Of a DNA stretch of 64,000 bases, positions 47,398 to 56,811 are shown one piece after another (within the stretch, counting starts at the first letter, position 1; every line of letters begins with the position of its first letter). The position numbers and the translations under genes were made by a program. The notes under the pieces are model-generated. The model saw nothing but the letters and a program-made list of their open reading frames with translations. It made no database searches and was not told where the DNA came from. This stretch comes from Luteimonas kalidii. Its GTDB lineage: Bacteria > Pseudomonadota > Gammaproteobacteria > Xanthomonadales > Xanthomonadaceae. Location of the stretch: assembly GCF_029887935.1 (NCBI RefSeq), contig NZ_JARXRO010000011.1, positions 33,485 through 97,484 of the forward strand, in the 5' to 3' direction.

Positions 47398-48822
47398 TCA
47401 GTCGATCCCGAGCTTCTTCAGCTTGTACCGCAGCGCCCGGAAGGTGATGCCCAGCGCCGCCGCGGTCTTGGTCTTGTTGTAACGGTTTTCCTGCAGCGCC
47501 TGCTGGATGGCGGTGCGCTCGATCTCCTCGATGTACGAGGGCAGGGCGCTGCTGGCGGTGTCAAAGGGGCTGGTGGTGCGCGGGTCCGCGCCGGGCGGCG
47601 GCGGTGCGCCGGTGGGCAGGGTGTGTCCGGCCGGGGCCGGCGCCTGCGCACCGGGTCGCGGAGGCTGCATGCCGGCGGGCGCGGGCAGCTGCAGGTCGTC
47701 GGCGTGGATGGTGTGGCCGTCGGCCAGCGCCAGCGCGCGTTCGAGGATGTTCTCCAGCTCGCGCACGTTGCCGGGGAAGCGGTAGGCCTCGAGCGCGGCG
47801 ACGGCGTCGCCGGCGAGCGTCGGCGGCTGGCGCTTCATCGCGCGGGCGAGGCGGTCGAGGATGGCGTCGGACAGCAGCGGCAGGTCGCCGGCGCGCTCGC
47901 GCAGCGAGGGCACGTGCAGGCCGATGACGTTGATGCGGTAGAAGAGGTCGTGGCGGAAGGTGCCGTCGGCGACCAGCTGGGCCAGGTCCTTGTGGGTGGC
48001 CGAGAGGATGCGCACGTCCACCTGCACTTCGTTCTGCGAGCCCACCGCGCGCACGCTCTTTTCCTGGATCGCGCGCAGCAGCTTGACCTGCATCGGCAGC
48101 GGCAGTTCGGCCACCTCGTCCAGGAACAGGGTGCCGCCGTCGGCGGCCTGGAACAGGCCGGCCTTGTCGCTGGTGGCGCCGGTGAAGCTGCCCTTCTTGT
48201 GGCCGAAGAACTCGCTTTCCATCAGTTCGGACGGAATCGCGCCGCAGTTGACCGGGATGAACGGCCCGCCGGCGCGCGAGCCCTGGGCGTGGATGGTGCG
48301 CGCCACCAGCTCCTTGCCGGTGCCCGACTCGCCGTTGATGTGCACCGGGGCCTGGCTGCGCGCGACCTTGCCGATGGTCTGGCGCAGGCTGACCATCGCC
48401 GGCGAGGCGCCGAGCAGGCGGCCGGCCTCCTCGGGCTGGGCCAGGCGGCGGGTGTTGAGGTCCAGCGCCTGGCGCACCAGGCCGCGCAGCACGTTGATGT
48501 CGACCGGCTTGCTGACGAAGTCGAAGGCGCCGGCCTTGAGCGCTTCCACGGCGGCCTCGACGTTGCCGTAGGCGGTGATCACGGCCACCGGTGTCGTTGG
48601 GAAGCGGGTGGAGATCTCGCTCACCAGCTCCAGGCCGGAGCCGTCGGGCAGGCGCATGTCGGTCAGGCACAGGTCGTAGGAGACCGTGCCGAGCATCTGC
48701 CGGGCGGCGTGCAGGTTGGGGGCAGTGTCGGTCCGCAGGCCCATCCGCCCCAGGGTCAGCACCAGCAGTTCGCGGATGTCGTGCTCGTCATCGACGATCA
48801 GGGCGCTGCGGGCTTCGTTCAT
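47398..48822 (-). CDS. pilR: Sigma-54-dependent response regulator PilR
   Basis: 474 residues in three parts. The receiver (about 5-120) has DDEHD and phospho-acceptor Asp55 in LTDMRLPDG, with KPVD at its end. The AAA+ domain (about 145-375) has GESGTGKE, the sigma-54 contact loop GSFTGA (GAFTGA with Ser) and [14 protein letters not shown] long Pro/Ala/Gly-rich linker leads to a Fis-type helix-turn-helix ([27 protein letters not shown]). It activates pilin transcription when phosphorylated by PilS, and both pilins downstream carry sigma-54 promoters. I used the ATG at 48822. A longer reading upstream has no family sequence. Confidence 0.96.
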   Translation of the reverse strand: MNEARSALIVDDEHDIRELLVLTLGRMGLRTDTAPNLHAARQMLGTVSYDLCLTDMRLPDGSGLELVSEISTRFPTTPVAVITAYGNVEAAVEALKAGAFDFVSKPVDINVLRGLVRQALDLNTRRLAQPEEAGRLLGASPAMVSLRQTIGKVARSQAPVHINGESGTGKELVARTIHAQGSRAGGPFIPVNCGAIPSELMESEFFGHKKGSFTGATSDKAGLFQAADGGTLFLDEVAELPLPMQVKLLRAIQEKSVRAVGSQNEVQVDVRILSATHKDLAQLVADGTFRHDLFYRINVIGLHVPSLRERAGDLPLLSDAILDRLARAMKRQPPTLAGDAVAALEAYRFPGNVRELENILERALALADGHTIHADDLQLPAPAGMQPPRPGAQAPAPAGHTLPTGAPPPPGADPRTTSPFDTASSALPSYIEEIERTAIQQALQENRYNKTKTAAALGITFRALRYKLKKLGID

Positions 48823-49200
48823 GGACAAGGGGGCGACGGTCGCAAGGTGACCAATATTGACAGTTTTTGACGCGGGTGACGAGGGTGTTGGAGTGGTGGT
48901 TGGTGGCTGGTGGCTGCCGGTGTCCACATCCGGTAACGGCGGCGTGGGGCGGGTCTGGAGGTTGAACAGCCGGAAGAGCCGGGTTGCGGTGCTCGTGTCC
49001 CGCGCCTTCGGCGCGCCTCATCCGCCCCTCGGGCACCTTCCGCCCATGAAGGGGACCGAGGTCCCGTCAAACGGGAGAGGGGACGCTGGGCTCGCCCCTC
49101 GTTCGTCTTTCGCACACCTTTCTCTTTCATCGACAGAGGTTCTGTCGAGCGGGACACGGGAAAGCCCGGCCCTGGGGTGGAAGGCAGCCGGCGGGTTGCC
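48823..49200. other. pilS-pilR intergenic region with a family-2 repeat
   Basis: 378 bases between two genes that usually sit close together. Positions 49016-49083 hold an inverted family-2 repeat (minus-strand tail GGTGCCCGAGGGGCGGATGAGG) with a second hairpin GGGACCGAGGTCCC (about 49062-49075). A less GC-rich stretch near 48850-48890 could hold a pilR promoter, but the boxes are not convincing. Open frames on the plus strand are not protein-like. Confidence 0.5.
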
Positions 49201-50841
49201 TCAGCGCTGCAGCAGGGCGTGCTGCGGGGGGAGGGTGAGGCGGAAGCAGGCGCCGCCGCCGGGGACGGCGACGTATTCGAGCTCGGCTTCGTTGGCGCGG
49301 GCCAGTTCGTGGGCGATGTACAGGCCCAGGCCGGTGCCGTTCTCGGAGGTGGTGAAGAACGGGCGGAACAGCTGCGCCGCCACCGCGTCGGGGATGCCGG
49401 GGCCGCGGTCGAGCACGCTGATGCGGGGCACGCGGTCCTCGTCCTCCAGGTGCAGGGAGATGCGCGGGGTCTCGCCGGGCAGGTGGCCGTAGCGCACGGC
49501 GTTGTTCACCAGCGCGGTGACGATCTGCTGCAGGTGGCGCGGGTCGAACATCACCGGCAGCTTCACGCATTCGCCGGTCTGGCGCAGCTGCGCGTTGTCC
49601 TCCGGCACGATCATCCGGTAGTCCTCGATGAAGTGCCGGGAGAAGGTCACCAGGTCGATGCGTTCTGGCTTGGCGCGCTCGCGCCGGGCCAGGCCGAGCA
49701 CGCTTTCGACGATGCCGTTGGTGCGCAGGCACTGCTGGTGGACGATCTGCAGCAGGCGCCGGTCGCTGGCGTTGAGGTCGTGCGATTCCTCGAGCAGCTG
49801 GGTGGCGTAGCTGATCGCCGCCAGCGGGTTGCGGATCTCGTGCGCGAGGCTGGCCGAGAACCGCCCCATCGCCGCCAGGGTGAGCGATTCGGCGCGGCGC
49901 GAGAGCATCGACGTGTCGTCGAGGAACACCAGGGTCGCGTCGCTGGTGGCCAGCAGCCGCGCGAACCGCGGCAGCACTTCGGCCTGGTCGGGGCCGCAGG
50001 CCATCGGGGAGTCGTCCTGCTGGCCGTCCTGCAGCCACTGCGCCAGGCGCATCGCCAGTTCGGGCGCCACCTGCGCCACCGGCTTGCCGTGCATGCCGTG
50101 GTCGTGGTCGACCTCGTCGTCGCGCAGCAGCAGCTGGGCCGCCTCGTTCGCCATGCGGATGCGGCCGCCGCCGTCCACCAGCACCACGCCGGTGCGCATG
50201 CGCCGGATCACCAGCTCGTTGATCTCGGCCAGGTTCGCCGCCTCGGCGCCGCGCTCGTCGGCCAGGCGCTGGGCGGCGCGCATCTGCCGGCCGAGGTGGT
50301 GCATCAGCGCCGCGACCGCGAAATACGCCACGGCGAACATCAGCACCTCGGCCAGCGGACGCTCGGACAGCCCCTCCATCCGGTCCCACAGATGCTCGGC
50401 CACGATCGCAGCGGTGGCGCCGCCGGCGAAGGCCAGGCTCCAGGGCAGCGACAGGAACAGCGACCCGGCCGCCAGGTTGAACACGAACATCAGCGCGATG
50501 CCGGGCCCGACCCCGGGCATCGCGTGGGTGGCCAGGAATACCACCGCCAGGTCCACGCCCAGGCCCACGACCACGTGCGGGAAGAACCCGCCGCGCAGCC
50601 GCCCGCCGGCCTGCATCAGGTGGCGGGCGTGGGCCACCAGCACCAGCGACAGCACCACGAAGGTGGTCGAGACCGTCTGCGCCAGCTGCGGCAGGTGCAT
50701 CTCGCCGATCAGCGAGCCGGCCGGACTGAAGACGATCAGCGCCAGCAGGGCCGATTCGAGCAGGCGGTAGAGCGCGAACAGGTACAGCTCGCGGCGCAGC
50801 GACTGGGTGTGGTCGGGTTGGGCTGCGGCGGATGCGGCCAA
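49201..50841 (-). CDS. pilS: Membrane sensor histidine kinase PilS
   Basis: About 546 residues. Six membrane segments lie in the first 200 residues, then a short coiled coil, a PAS domain (RRMRTGVVLVDGGGRIRMANEAAQLLL), the HisKA box FSASLAHEIRNPLAAISYA with the phospho-accepting His, and the ATPase part NNAVRYG, DRGPGIP, GTGLGLYIAHELA. It phosphorylates PilR. In Pseudomonas PilS senses pilin in the inner membrane. The start is uncertain. I took TTG 50841, as the first family-like residues (QSLRRELYLFALYRLLESALLAL) follow soon after. A TATACT box lies 30 bases upstream. Confidence 0.93.
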   Translation of the reverse strand: MAASAAAQPDHTQSLRRELYLFALYRLLESALLALIVFSPAGSLIGEMHLPQLAQTVSTTFVVLSLVLVAHARHLMQAGGRLRGGFFPHVVVGLGVDLAVVFLATHAMPGVGPGIALMFVFNLAAGSLFLSLPWSLAFAGGATAAIVAEHLWDRMEGLSERPLAEVLMFAVAYFAVAALMHHLGRQMRAAQRLADERGAEAANLAEINELVIRRMRTGVVLVDGGGRIRMANEAAQLLLRDDEVDHDHGMHGKPVAQVAPELAMRLAQWLQDGQQDDSPMACGPDQAEVLPRFARLLATSDATLVFLDDTSMLSRRAESLTLAAMGRFSASLAHEIRNPLAAISYATQLLEESHDLNASDRRLLQIVHQQCLRTNGIVESVLGLARRERAKPERIDLVTFSRHFIEDYRMIVPEDNAQLRQTGECVKLPVMFDPRHLQQIVTALVNNAVRYGHLPGETPRISLHLEDEDRVPRISVLDRGPGIPDAVAAQLFRPFFTTSENGTGLGLYIAHELARANEAELEYVAVPGGGACFRLTLPPQHALLQR

Positions 50842-51015
50842 GGGGATGCGCGGCGGGAACTCGGGCCCGGAGTATAGGCATGGACCGGCGGCGGGGCGGG
50901 CCCGGAGGCCCGGCTTTGCCCGCGGGCGGCGCATCGGCGAGAATATGCGGCCGCGTGCCGCCAGCTGGCCTCCGGGTCCGGGCCGCGACGCGATCCTCCC
51001 CAGCACGGACCCCAC

Positions 51016-52185
51016 ATGAACTTCCACGAATACCAGGCCAAGCAGTTGTTCGCCGACTACGGCATCGCGGTGCCGGCCGGGCGCGTCGCGCGCTCGCCGG
51101 ATGAGGCGGTGGACGCCGCGAAGGCCATCGGCGGCGACTTTTGGGTCGTCAAGGCCCAGATCCACGCGGGCGGCCGCGGCAAGGCCGGCGGCGTCAAGCT
51201 CGCCCGCAGCCTCGACGAGGTGCGCGAGTACGCCAAGGGCATGCTCGGCACGCAGATGGAGACCTACCAGTCGGCCGGCGTCGCGCTGCCGATCGACAGC
51301 GTGCTGGTGACCCAGGCCACCGACATCGCGCAGGAGCTGTACCTGTCGGTGCTGGTCGACCGCGCCACCCAGTCGATCACCTTCATCGCCTCGTCCGAGG
51401 GCGGCGTGGAGATCGAGAAGACCGCCGAGGAGAACCCGGACGCGATCCAGACCCTCAACGTCAGCTACGTGCAGGGCCTGCAGCCCTACCAGTGCCGCGA
51501 CATGGGCTTCGCGCTCGGCCTCAACGCCAAGCAGGTGGGCCAGCTGACGAAGATCATGCTGGGTCTGTACCGGCTGTTCAACGACAAGGACCTGGCGCTG
51601 GTGGAACTCAATCCGCTGGCGGTGCTCAAGGACGGCAACCTCGCCGTGCTCGACGGCAAGGTCAACTCCGACGACAACGCCAGCTTCCGCCACGCCGACC
51701 TGGTCGCGATGCGCGACATCCGCCAGGAAGACGAGACCGAGGTCAAGGCCAGCCAGCACGACCTCAACTACGTGACCATGGACGGCAACATCGGCTGCAT
51801 GGTCAACGGCGCGGGCCTGGCCATGGCGACGATGGACGTGATCAAGCTCGAGGGCGGCGAACCGGCCAACTTCCTCGACGTCGGCGGCGGCGCCAACAAG
51901 GAGCGCGTGACCGAGGCGTTCAAGCTGATCCTCTCCGACGAGGACGTGAAGGCGATCTTCGTCAACATCTTCGGCGGCATCGTGCGCTGCGACATGATCG
52001 CCGAGGGCATCATCGCCGCGGTCAAGGAAGTCGACGTCAAGGTGCCGGTGATCGTGCGCCTGGAAGGCACCAACGTCGAGGAGGGCAAGAAGCTGCTGCG
52101 CGAGAGCGGGCTGGCGATCACCCCCGCCGACGACATCAACGACGGCGCGAAGAAGGCCGTCGCCGCCGTCAAGCAGGCGGCCTGA
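51016..52185 (+). CDS. sucC: Succinate-CoA ligase, beta subunit
   Basis: 389 residues. [17 protein letters not shown] begins the ATP-grasp domain. [19 protein letters not shown] is the nucleotide site and [17 protein letters not shown] the CoA ligase part near the C-terminus. It works with SucD in the citric acid cycle. It is divergent from pilS with a 174-base gap. I do not see a strong promoter. sucD follows after 139 bases filled by two repeat units, an unusual separation for this pair. Confidence 0.97.
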   Translation: MNFHEYQAKQLFADYGIAVPAGRVARSPDEAVDAAKAIGGDFWVVKAQIHAGGRGKAGGVKLARSLDEVREYAKGMLGTQMETYQSAGVALPIDSVLVTQATDIAQELYLSVLVDRATQSITFIASSEGGVEIEKTAEENPDAIQTLNVSYVQGLQPYQCRDMGFALGLNAKQVGQLTKIMLGLYRLFNDKDLALVELNPLAVLKDGNLAVLDGKVNSDDNASFRHADLVAMRDIRQEDETEVKASQHDLNYVTMDGNIGCMVNGAGLAMATMDVIKLEGGEPANFLDVGGGANKERVTEAFKLILSDEDVKAIFVNIFGGIVRCDMIAEGIIAAVKEVDVKVPVIVRLEGTNVEEGKKLLRESGLAITPADDINDGAKKAVAAVKQAA

Positions 52186-52199
52186 CACATTTTTTGAGT

Positions 52200-52300
52200 C
52201 CTGCCCCCGCTTCGCGGGGGCAGGTGCCCGAAGGGCGGATGGGGGCTACGACGCAACGCACCCCCATCCCGACCTTCCCCCGCAAGCGGGGGAGGGGCTT
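52200..52300. repeat. Inverted pair of family-2 repeats between sucC and sucD
   Basis: Unit E has a perfect stem CCTGCCCCCGC-TTC-GCGGGGGCAGG (52200-52224) and tail GTGCCCGAAGGGCGGATGGG. Unit F is inverted, with stem CTTCCCCCGC-AA-GCGGGGGAGG (52274-52295) and its own tail facing unit E. The head-to-head layout resembles BIMEs made from REP pairs. It may set the ratio of sucC to sucD message. Confidence 0.75.
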
Positions 52301-52324
52301 CAAACAGGAATCCAGGAAAATCCA

Positions 52325-53200
52325 ATGTCCGTTTTGGTCAACAAGAACACCAAGGTGATCGTGCAGGGCTTCACCGGCCAGCAGGGCACCTTCCACGCCG
52401 AGCAGATGCTCGACTACGGCACCAAGGTCGTCGGCGGCGTGACCCCCGGCAAGGGCGGCAGCGAGCACCTCGGCCTGCCGGTCTTCAACACCGTGCGCGA
52501 CGCGGTCTCCGAAACCGGCGCCGACGCATCCGTGATCTACGTGCCGCCGCCGTTCGCGGCCGACGCGATCCTGGAAGCGGCCGACGCCGGCATCAAGGTG
52601 ATCGTGTGCATCACCGAGGGCATCCCGGTGCTGGACATGCTGCGGGTCAAGAACGCGCTCAAGGGCTACGACGACGTCGTGCTGATCGGCCCCAACTGCC
52701 CGGGGGTGATCACGCCCGGCGAGTGCAAGATCGGCATCATGCCCGGCCACATCCACAAGCCCGGCAAGGTCGGCATCGTCTCGCGCAGCGGCACGCTGAC
52801 CTACGAGGCGGTCAAGCAGACCACCGACGCGGGCCTGGGCCAGTCGACCTGCATCGGCATCGGCGGCGACCCGATCAACGGCACCAACTTCATCGATGCG
52901 CTGAAGCTGTTCCAGGACGATCCGCAGACCGAGGGCATCATCCTGGTCGGCGAGATCGGCGGCAGCGCGGAAGAGGAAGCGGCCGAGTACATCGCCGAGT
53001 TCGTGACCAAGCCGGTGGTCGGGTTCATCGCCGGCGCCTCGGCCCCGAAGGGCAAGCGCATGGGCCACGCCGGCGCGATCGCGAGTGGCGGCGCGGGCAC
53101 GGCCGAGGGCAAGTTCGCTGCGCTGGAGAAGGCGGGCGTGACCACGGTGAAGTCCCCCGGCGACCTGGGCGCGGCGATCGCCAAGCGACTGGCCGGCTGA
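52325..53200 (+). CDS. sucD: Succinate-CoA ligase, alpha subunit
   Basis: 291 residues. [30 protein letters not shown] is the CoA-binding Rossmann part, [21 protein letters not shown] follows, and the phospho-histidine lies in [19 protein letters not shown]. It forms the catalytic pair with SucC. A hairpin terminator follows at 53225. Confidence 0.97.
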   Translation: MSVLVNKNTKVIVQGFTGQQGTFHAEQMLDYGTKVVGGVTPGKGGSEHLGLPVFNTVRDAVSETGADASVIYVPPPFAADAILEAADAGIKVIVCITEGIPVLDMLRVKNALKGYDDVVLIGPNCPGVITPGECKIGIMPGHIHKPGKVGIVSRSGTLTYEAVKQTTDAGLGQSTCIGIGGDPINGTNFIDALKLFQDDPQTEGIILVGEIGGSAEEEAAEYIAEFVTKPVVGFIAGASAPKGKRMGHAGAIASGGAGTAEGKFAALEKAGVTTVKSPGDLGAAIAKRLAG

Positions 53201-53224
53201 GGACGCGCGTCCGGTTCCCGATGG

Positions 53225-53246
53225 AAGGCCGCCTCCGGGCGGCCTT
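53225..53246 (+). terminator. Hairpin terminator after sucD
   Basis: AAGGCCGCC-TCCG-GGCGGCCTT is a perfect 9-bp stem 25 bases after the sucD stop, followed by GCTGTTTG, a weak T-tract. It isolates sucCD from the ccdAB-nadE unit. Confidence 0.75.
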
Positions 53247-53299
53247 GCTGTTTGTGCGTGGCGCGTCCGGCGGGAGTGTCGGCGATCGGCGGCCCGCGC

Positions 53300-53363
53300 T
53301 TGACGCCCCGTGGCCACGATGCGCATGATGGATGCGCATCCCATGGAGGCACGCCATGCGCAT
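53300..53363 (+). promoter_or_regulatory. ccdAB promoter with three ATGCGCAT palindromes
   Basis: TTGACG (53300-53305) and CATGAT (53324-53329, 18-base spacer) form a plausible sigma-70 promoter. The 8-bp palindrome ATGCGCAT occurs at 53319-53326, 53332-53339 and 53356-53363. The first overlaps the -10 box and the third contains the ccdA start codon. CcdA-type antitoxins bind their own promoter as dimers, so this looks like the autorepression operator. GGAGG at 53345 is the ribosome site. Confidence 0.7.
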
Positions 53364-53604
53364 TCGCGAAGACTACGCCGGCTACGGCAAGCGCGCGACC
53401 AACGTCAGCATCAATCAGGGACTGCTGGACGCGGCCAAGGCGCTGGACATCAACCTGTCGGCCACGCTGGAACGGGCGCTGGAGCAGGAGGTGCGCGCCC
53501 GCAAGCGACAGCGCTGGCTGGAGGACAACCGCGAGGCCATCGAGGGCTACAACGCCTGGGTGGCGGAGCATGGCGTGTTCAGCCCGATGTTCCGCAAGCG
53601 CTGA
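53356..53604 (+). CDS. ccdA: Type II antitoxin CcdA
   Basis: 82 residues. The N-terminal ribbon-helix-helix half (RATNVSINQGLLDAAKALDINLSATLERALEQEVR) binds DNA. The C-terminal half, RKRQRWLEDNREAIEGYNAWVAEHGVFSPMFRKR, is the CcdB-binding peptide, with the W-x-E-N...Y-N motif of CcdA. I used the ATG at 53356 after GGAGG. An earlier ATG at 53332 falls in the operator. The stop overlaps ccdB by one base (TGATG). Confidence 0.93.
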   Translation: MRIREDYAGYGKRATNVSINQGLLDAAKALDINLSATLERALEQEVRARKRQRWLEDNREAIEGYNAWVAEHGVFSPMFRKR

Positions 53605-53924
53605 TGCACCAGTTCACCGCCTACCGCAATCGCGACGAAGGCACGCGCGCGGTGTATCCGCTGCTGCTCAACGTGCAGAGCGACCTGATCGAGGAGACGG
53701 GCACCCGGGTGGTGGTGCCCATGGTGCCGATGAACGCGCGCCGTCGTGCGCCGGTCATCTCCTCCCTGGCGCCGGTGATCGAAGTCAACGGCAAGCCCCA
53801 CGTGCTGGTGGTCCCGCTGCTGGCCGCGACCGAGGTCGCCGACCTGGGCGCGGCCGAGGCCGACCTGTCGGGCGAGCGGGCGACGATCCTGGCCGCGCTG
53901 GACCTGCTGATCTCGGGAATCTGA
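53604..53924 (+). CDS. ccdB: Type II toxin CcdB (gyrase inhibitor)
   Basis: 106 residues, close to the 101 of plasmid F CcdB. YPLLLNVQSDLIEETGTRVVVPMVP, the conserved core, and the C-terminal ILAALDLLISGI, which fits the gyrase-poisoning tail, are intact. It traps the DNA gyrase-DNA complex and is neutralised by CcdA. Its stop is one base from the nadE ATG, so the toxin and an essential-type enzyme share one message. The pair seems inserted between sucD and nadE, which I recall as neighbours in related genomes. Confidence 0.92.
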   Translation: MHQFTAYRNRDEGTRAVYPLLLNVQSDLIEETGTRVVVPMVPMNARRRAPVISSLAPVIEVNGKPHVLVVPLLAATEVADLGAAEADLSGERATILAALDLLISGI

Positions 53925-53925
53925 C

Positions 53926-55563
53926 ATGACCGACACCCTCCGCATCGCCCTGGCCCAGTTCGACTTCCCCGTCGGCGACGTGCGCGGCAACACCGACCGC
54001 ATGGTGGCGATGATCGCCGAGGCGCGCGACGAATACGGCGCCGACATCGTGCTGTTCCCGGAACTGGCGATCAGCGGCTACCCGCCCGAGGACCTGCTGA
54101 TGCGGCCCTCGTTCCTCGAGGATTGCGAGGCGGCGCTGCGCGAGGTGGCGAAGGCGGCGACCGGCATCGTGGCGGTGGTCGGCTGGCCCGAGTCGGCGGG
54201 CAGCATCCTGTACAACTCCGCCAGCGTGCTGCGTGCAGGCAGGGTCGAGGCGACCTATCGCAAGCGCGAACTGCCCAACTACAACGTGTTCGACGAGCGC
54301 CGCTACTTCCATGTCGATCCGGACGGCGGCAGCTGCGTGGTCGAGGTGAAGGGCGTGCCGGTGGGCGTGCTGGTGTGCGAGGACCTGTGGTTCGCCGAGC
54401 CCCTGGCCGACACCGCCCGGTCCGGCGCGCAGCTGGTGCTGGTGCCCAACGCCTCGCCCTACGAGCGCGGCAAGCATGCCCAGCGCGACGCCCTGCTGTC
54501 CGAGCGCGCGAAGGAAAGCGGCACGGCGCTGGCCTACGTCAACGTGGTCGGCGGCCAGGACGCGCTGGTGTTCGACGGTTCTTCCGTGGTGGCCGATGCG
54601 GACGGCACCGTGCATCCGGCCGCGTCCGCCTTCACCGACCAGTGGCTGGTGGTGGACTACGACGTCGCCGCGCGCAGGTTCTCGCCGGTGGTCTGGCAGG
54701 ACGACGGCGACGAGAGCATGGACGCGCTTGCGTGGCGCGCGATCGTGCGCGGGATCCGCGACTACTGCGGCAAGAACGGCTTCTCGAAGACCTGGCTTGG
54801 GCTGTCGGGCGGCATCGACTCGTCGATCGTGCTGGCGCTGGCGGTCGATGCGCTGGGCGCGGACAACGTCACCGCGGTGCGCATGCCATCGCGCTACACC
54901 GCCGGGCTGTCCAACGACCTGGCGCAGGAGCAGTGCGACGCGGTCGGCGTGCGCCTGCTGACGCTGCCGATCGAGGCGCCGTTCAACGGGTTCCTCGAGA
55001 CCCTGGGCGCGACGTTCGAGGGCCACGCGCCGGACACCACCGAGGAGAACCTGCAGTCGCGCGCGCGCGGCGCGCTGCTGATGGCGCTGTCGAACAAGTT
55101 CGGCGGCCTGTTGCTGACCACCGGCAACAAGAGCGAGTACGCGGTGGGCTACGCGACGATCTACGGCGACATGTGCGGCGGCTACGCGCCGATCAAGGAC
55201 CTCTACAAGACCGAGGTCTACGGCCTGGCGAAGTGGCGCAACACGGTGGGCGGCGCACCGGTGATCCCGCCGGGCGTGATCGCGCGCGCGCCGTCGGCCG
55301 AGCTGCGCGAGAACCAGGTCGACCAGGATTCGCTGCCGCCCTACGACGTGCTCGATGCGATCCTGCGCCGCTACGTGGACCTGGAGCAGTCGCGCGACGA
55401 CATCGTGGGCGCGGGTTTCGACGCCGCCACCGTCGACCGCGTGCTGCGCCTGGTGCGCACCAGCGAGTGGAAGCGCCACCAGGCCGCCACCGGCCCGAAG
55501 ATCTCGCGCCGCGCTTTCGGCCGCGAGCGGCGCTACCCGATCAGCAACCGCTATCCGGCCTGA
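53926..55563 (+). CDS. nadE: Glutamine-dependent NAD+ synthetase
   Basis: 545 residues. The N-terminal CN-hydrolase (glutaminase) domain has Glu in LFPELAISGYPPEDLL, Lys in YRKRELPNYNVFDE and Cys in VGVLVCEDLW. The C-terminal synthetase domain has the P-loop LSGGIDSS and TTGNKSEYAVGYATIYGDMCGGYAPIKDLYKT. It amidates nicotinic-acid adenine dinucleotide in the last step of NAD synthesis. It starts one base after ccdB, with no room for its own leader, so it relies on the ccdAB promoter or one inside those genes. Confidence 0.97.
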   Translation: MTDTLRIALAQFDFPVGDVRGNTDRMVAMIAEARDEYGADIVLFPELAISGYPPEDLLMRPSFLEDCEAALREVAKAATGIVAVVGWPESAGSILYNSASVLRAGRVEATYRKRELPNYNVFDERRYFHVDPDGGSCVVEVKGVPVGVLVCEDLWFAEPLADTARSGAQLVLVPNASPYERGKHAQRDALLSERAKESGTALAYVNVVGGQDALVFDGSSVVADADGTVHPAASAFTDQWLVVDYDVAARRFSPVVWQDDGDESMDALAWRAIVRGIRDYCGKNGFSKTWLGLSGGIDSSIVLALAVDALGADNVTAVRMPSRYTAGLSNDLAQEQCDAVGVRLLTLPIEAPFNGFLETLGATFEGHAPDTTEENLQSRARGALLMALSNKFGGLLLTTGNKSEYAVGYATIYGDMCGGYAPIKDLYKTEVYGLAKWRNTVGGAPVIPPGVIARAPSAELRENQVDQDSLPPYDVLDAILRRYVDLEQSRDDIVGAGFDAATVDRVLRLVRTSEWKRHQAATGPKISRRAFGRERRYPISNRYPA

Positions 55564-55674
55564 TCGGCGCGGCTGCGCGCCGGTCGGCGCTAACGCGACG
55601 ATCGACGTCGATTGCAGCGTGGCCTGCGCGCGCGACGGCATAATGCGGACCTGTTTGCAGCGCGGGGAAACGGC

Positions 55675-56589
55675 ATGGGCAGGAAAGGTGCAGGTGGTCG
55701 TCGTCGCGGCGTGCAGGGCAGGGCGTCGGATTCGCGTGCTGCACCGGTTTCCGCCTCGCCGCCGGCGATCGCGAAGGCGGGCCGCACGGACATCGCGCTG
55801 CGTGCGCTGGCGATCGTGGGCCTGCTGCTGACGGTCTACCTGGCGTGGACCGCGTCCAGCGGGGGACCTGCGTTCTGCACCGAAGGCTCCGGCTGCGACC
55901 TGGTGCAGGCCAGCCGCTGGTCGCGCTTCCTCGGCCTGCCGATCGCGGCCTGGGGCGCGCTGCTGTATGCGGCCATCGCGTGGGTGGCGTGGCGTCCGGC
56001 GCCGCGGCTGGCGCGCTGGCGCCGTCTGTCGCGGCTGTCCTTCCTCGGCCTGGCGCTCAGCGTGTACCTGACCGTCGCCGGCCTGGTGGCGGTGCAGGCG
56101 GTGTGCGCGTGGTGCCTGGTGTCGCTGGGGCTGATGCTCGCGATCTTCCTGCTCGTGCACCTGGGGCGCCCCGACAGCGCGCCGGGCATGCCGTGGGCCA
56201 CGTGGTGGCTGGGCAGCGGGCTGGTCGCGCTGGGGCTGGTCGCGGCCTTGCAGCTCTCGGCGATGGGCCTGCTGGAGCGGCGCGAGGATCCGCGATTGCG
56301 CGCGCTGGCCGAACATCTGGGGCAGGTCGACGCACGCTTCTACGGCGCCTCGTGGTGTCCGAACTGCACGGAACAGAAGCGTCTGTTCGGCGCCGCCGCC
56401 CCTCGGCTGCCCTACGTGGAGTGCTCGCCGGAAGGTCGCGCCGGCGGGGTGGCGTTCGAATGCATCAGCGCGCGCGTGAGCGGATACCCGACCTGGATCA
56501 TCGACGACAGGCACCACGTCGAGGTACTCACGCCGGAGCGGCTGGCGCGGCTGACGGGGTTCGACTGGGAGGGGGCCGCTCCGCGCTGA
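55675..56589 (+). CDS. VKOR-family disulfide-forming membrane protein with thioredoxin-like domain
   Basis: 304 residues. A basic N-terminus is followed by about five membrane segments. The VKOR cysteines are Cys68 and Cys74 in the outer loop and Cys144-Ala-Trp-Cys147 at the quinone site. The C-terminal periplasmic domain has a thioredoxin-like ASWCPNC active site (Cys228, Cys231). Such fusions oxidise secreted proteins and pass electrons to quinone, like DsbB with a DsbA-like partner. The pilins and the M23 enzyme here could be clients. I used the ATG at 55675 after GGGGAAACGGC. 111 bases separate it from nadE. Confidence 0.92.
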   Translation: MGRKGAGGRRRGVQGRASDSRAAPVSASPPAIAKAGRTDIALRALAIVGLLLTVYLAWTASSGGPAFCTEGSGCDLVQASRWSRFLGLPIAAWGALLYAAIAWVAWRPAPRLARWRRLSRLSFLGLALSVYLTVAGLVAVQAVCAWCLVSLGLMLAIFLLVHLGRPDSAPGMPWATWWLGSGLVALGLVAALQLSAMGLLERREDPRLRALAEHLGQVDARFYGASWCPNCTEQKRLFGAAAPRLPYVECSPEGRAGGVAFECISARVSGYPTWIIDDRHHVEVLTPERLARLTGFDWEGAAPR

Positions 56590-56612
56590 GGATGCGGTGC
56601 CGGGGGCAGCAG

Positions 56613-56696
56613 CCCCGGATGCGCTTCGCTTATCCGGGCTACGGGCTGGCCGGGACGAGTGGGGCTGAATGCGCTTCGCTTGTCCGGGCTACGGGC
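56613..56696 (+). repeat. REP-like palindromic elements, copies 2 and 3 in tandem
   Basis: Copy 2 (56613-56643) matches the element at 22-52 over about 30 bases, with stem CCCGGAT/ATCCGGG. Copy 3 (56668-56696) keeps AATGCGCTTCGCTTGTCCGG, so its left arm no longer pairs well. Both point the same way, 55 bases apart, just after the VKOR gene. Confidence 0.75.
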
Positions 56697-56761
56697 GGAT
56701 GTGCGGCGGCAGACGGCGCGACGGGTGCGGCAGCGCTGGCGTTTCGGGGCCACCGGATGCG

Positions 56762-56787
56762 CAGACGCCGCCCGGAGGCGGCGTCTG
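56762..56787. terminator. Hairpin between convergent VKOR and bamD genes
   Basis: CAGACGCCGCC-CGGA-GGCGGCGTCTG is a perfect 11-bp stem, placed 25 bases after the bamD stop. No T-tract is seen on either strand, but position and strength suggest a shared transcription end. Confidence 0.65.
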
Positions 56788-56811
56788 GTCAGGCCTGCGT
56801 GCGGCGCGCGG

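Noticed and set aside
48857-49492. A plus-strand open frame of 211 codons between pilR and pilS.
   Set aside because: It translates the intergenic repeat and the antisense of pilS, has no ribosome site and no recognisable protein.
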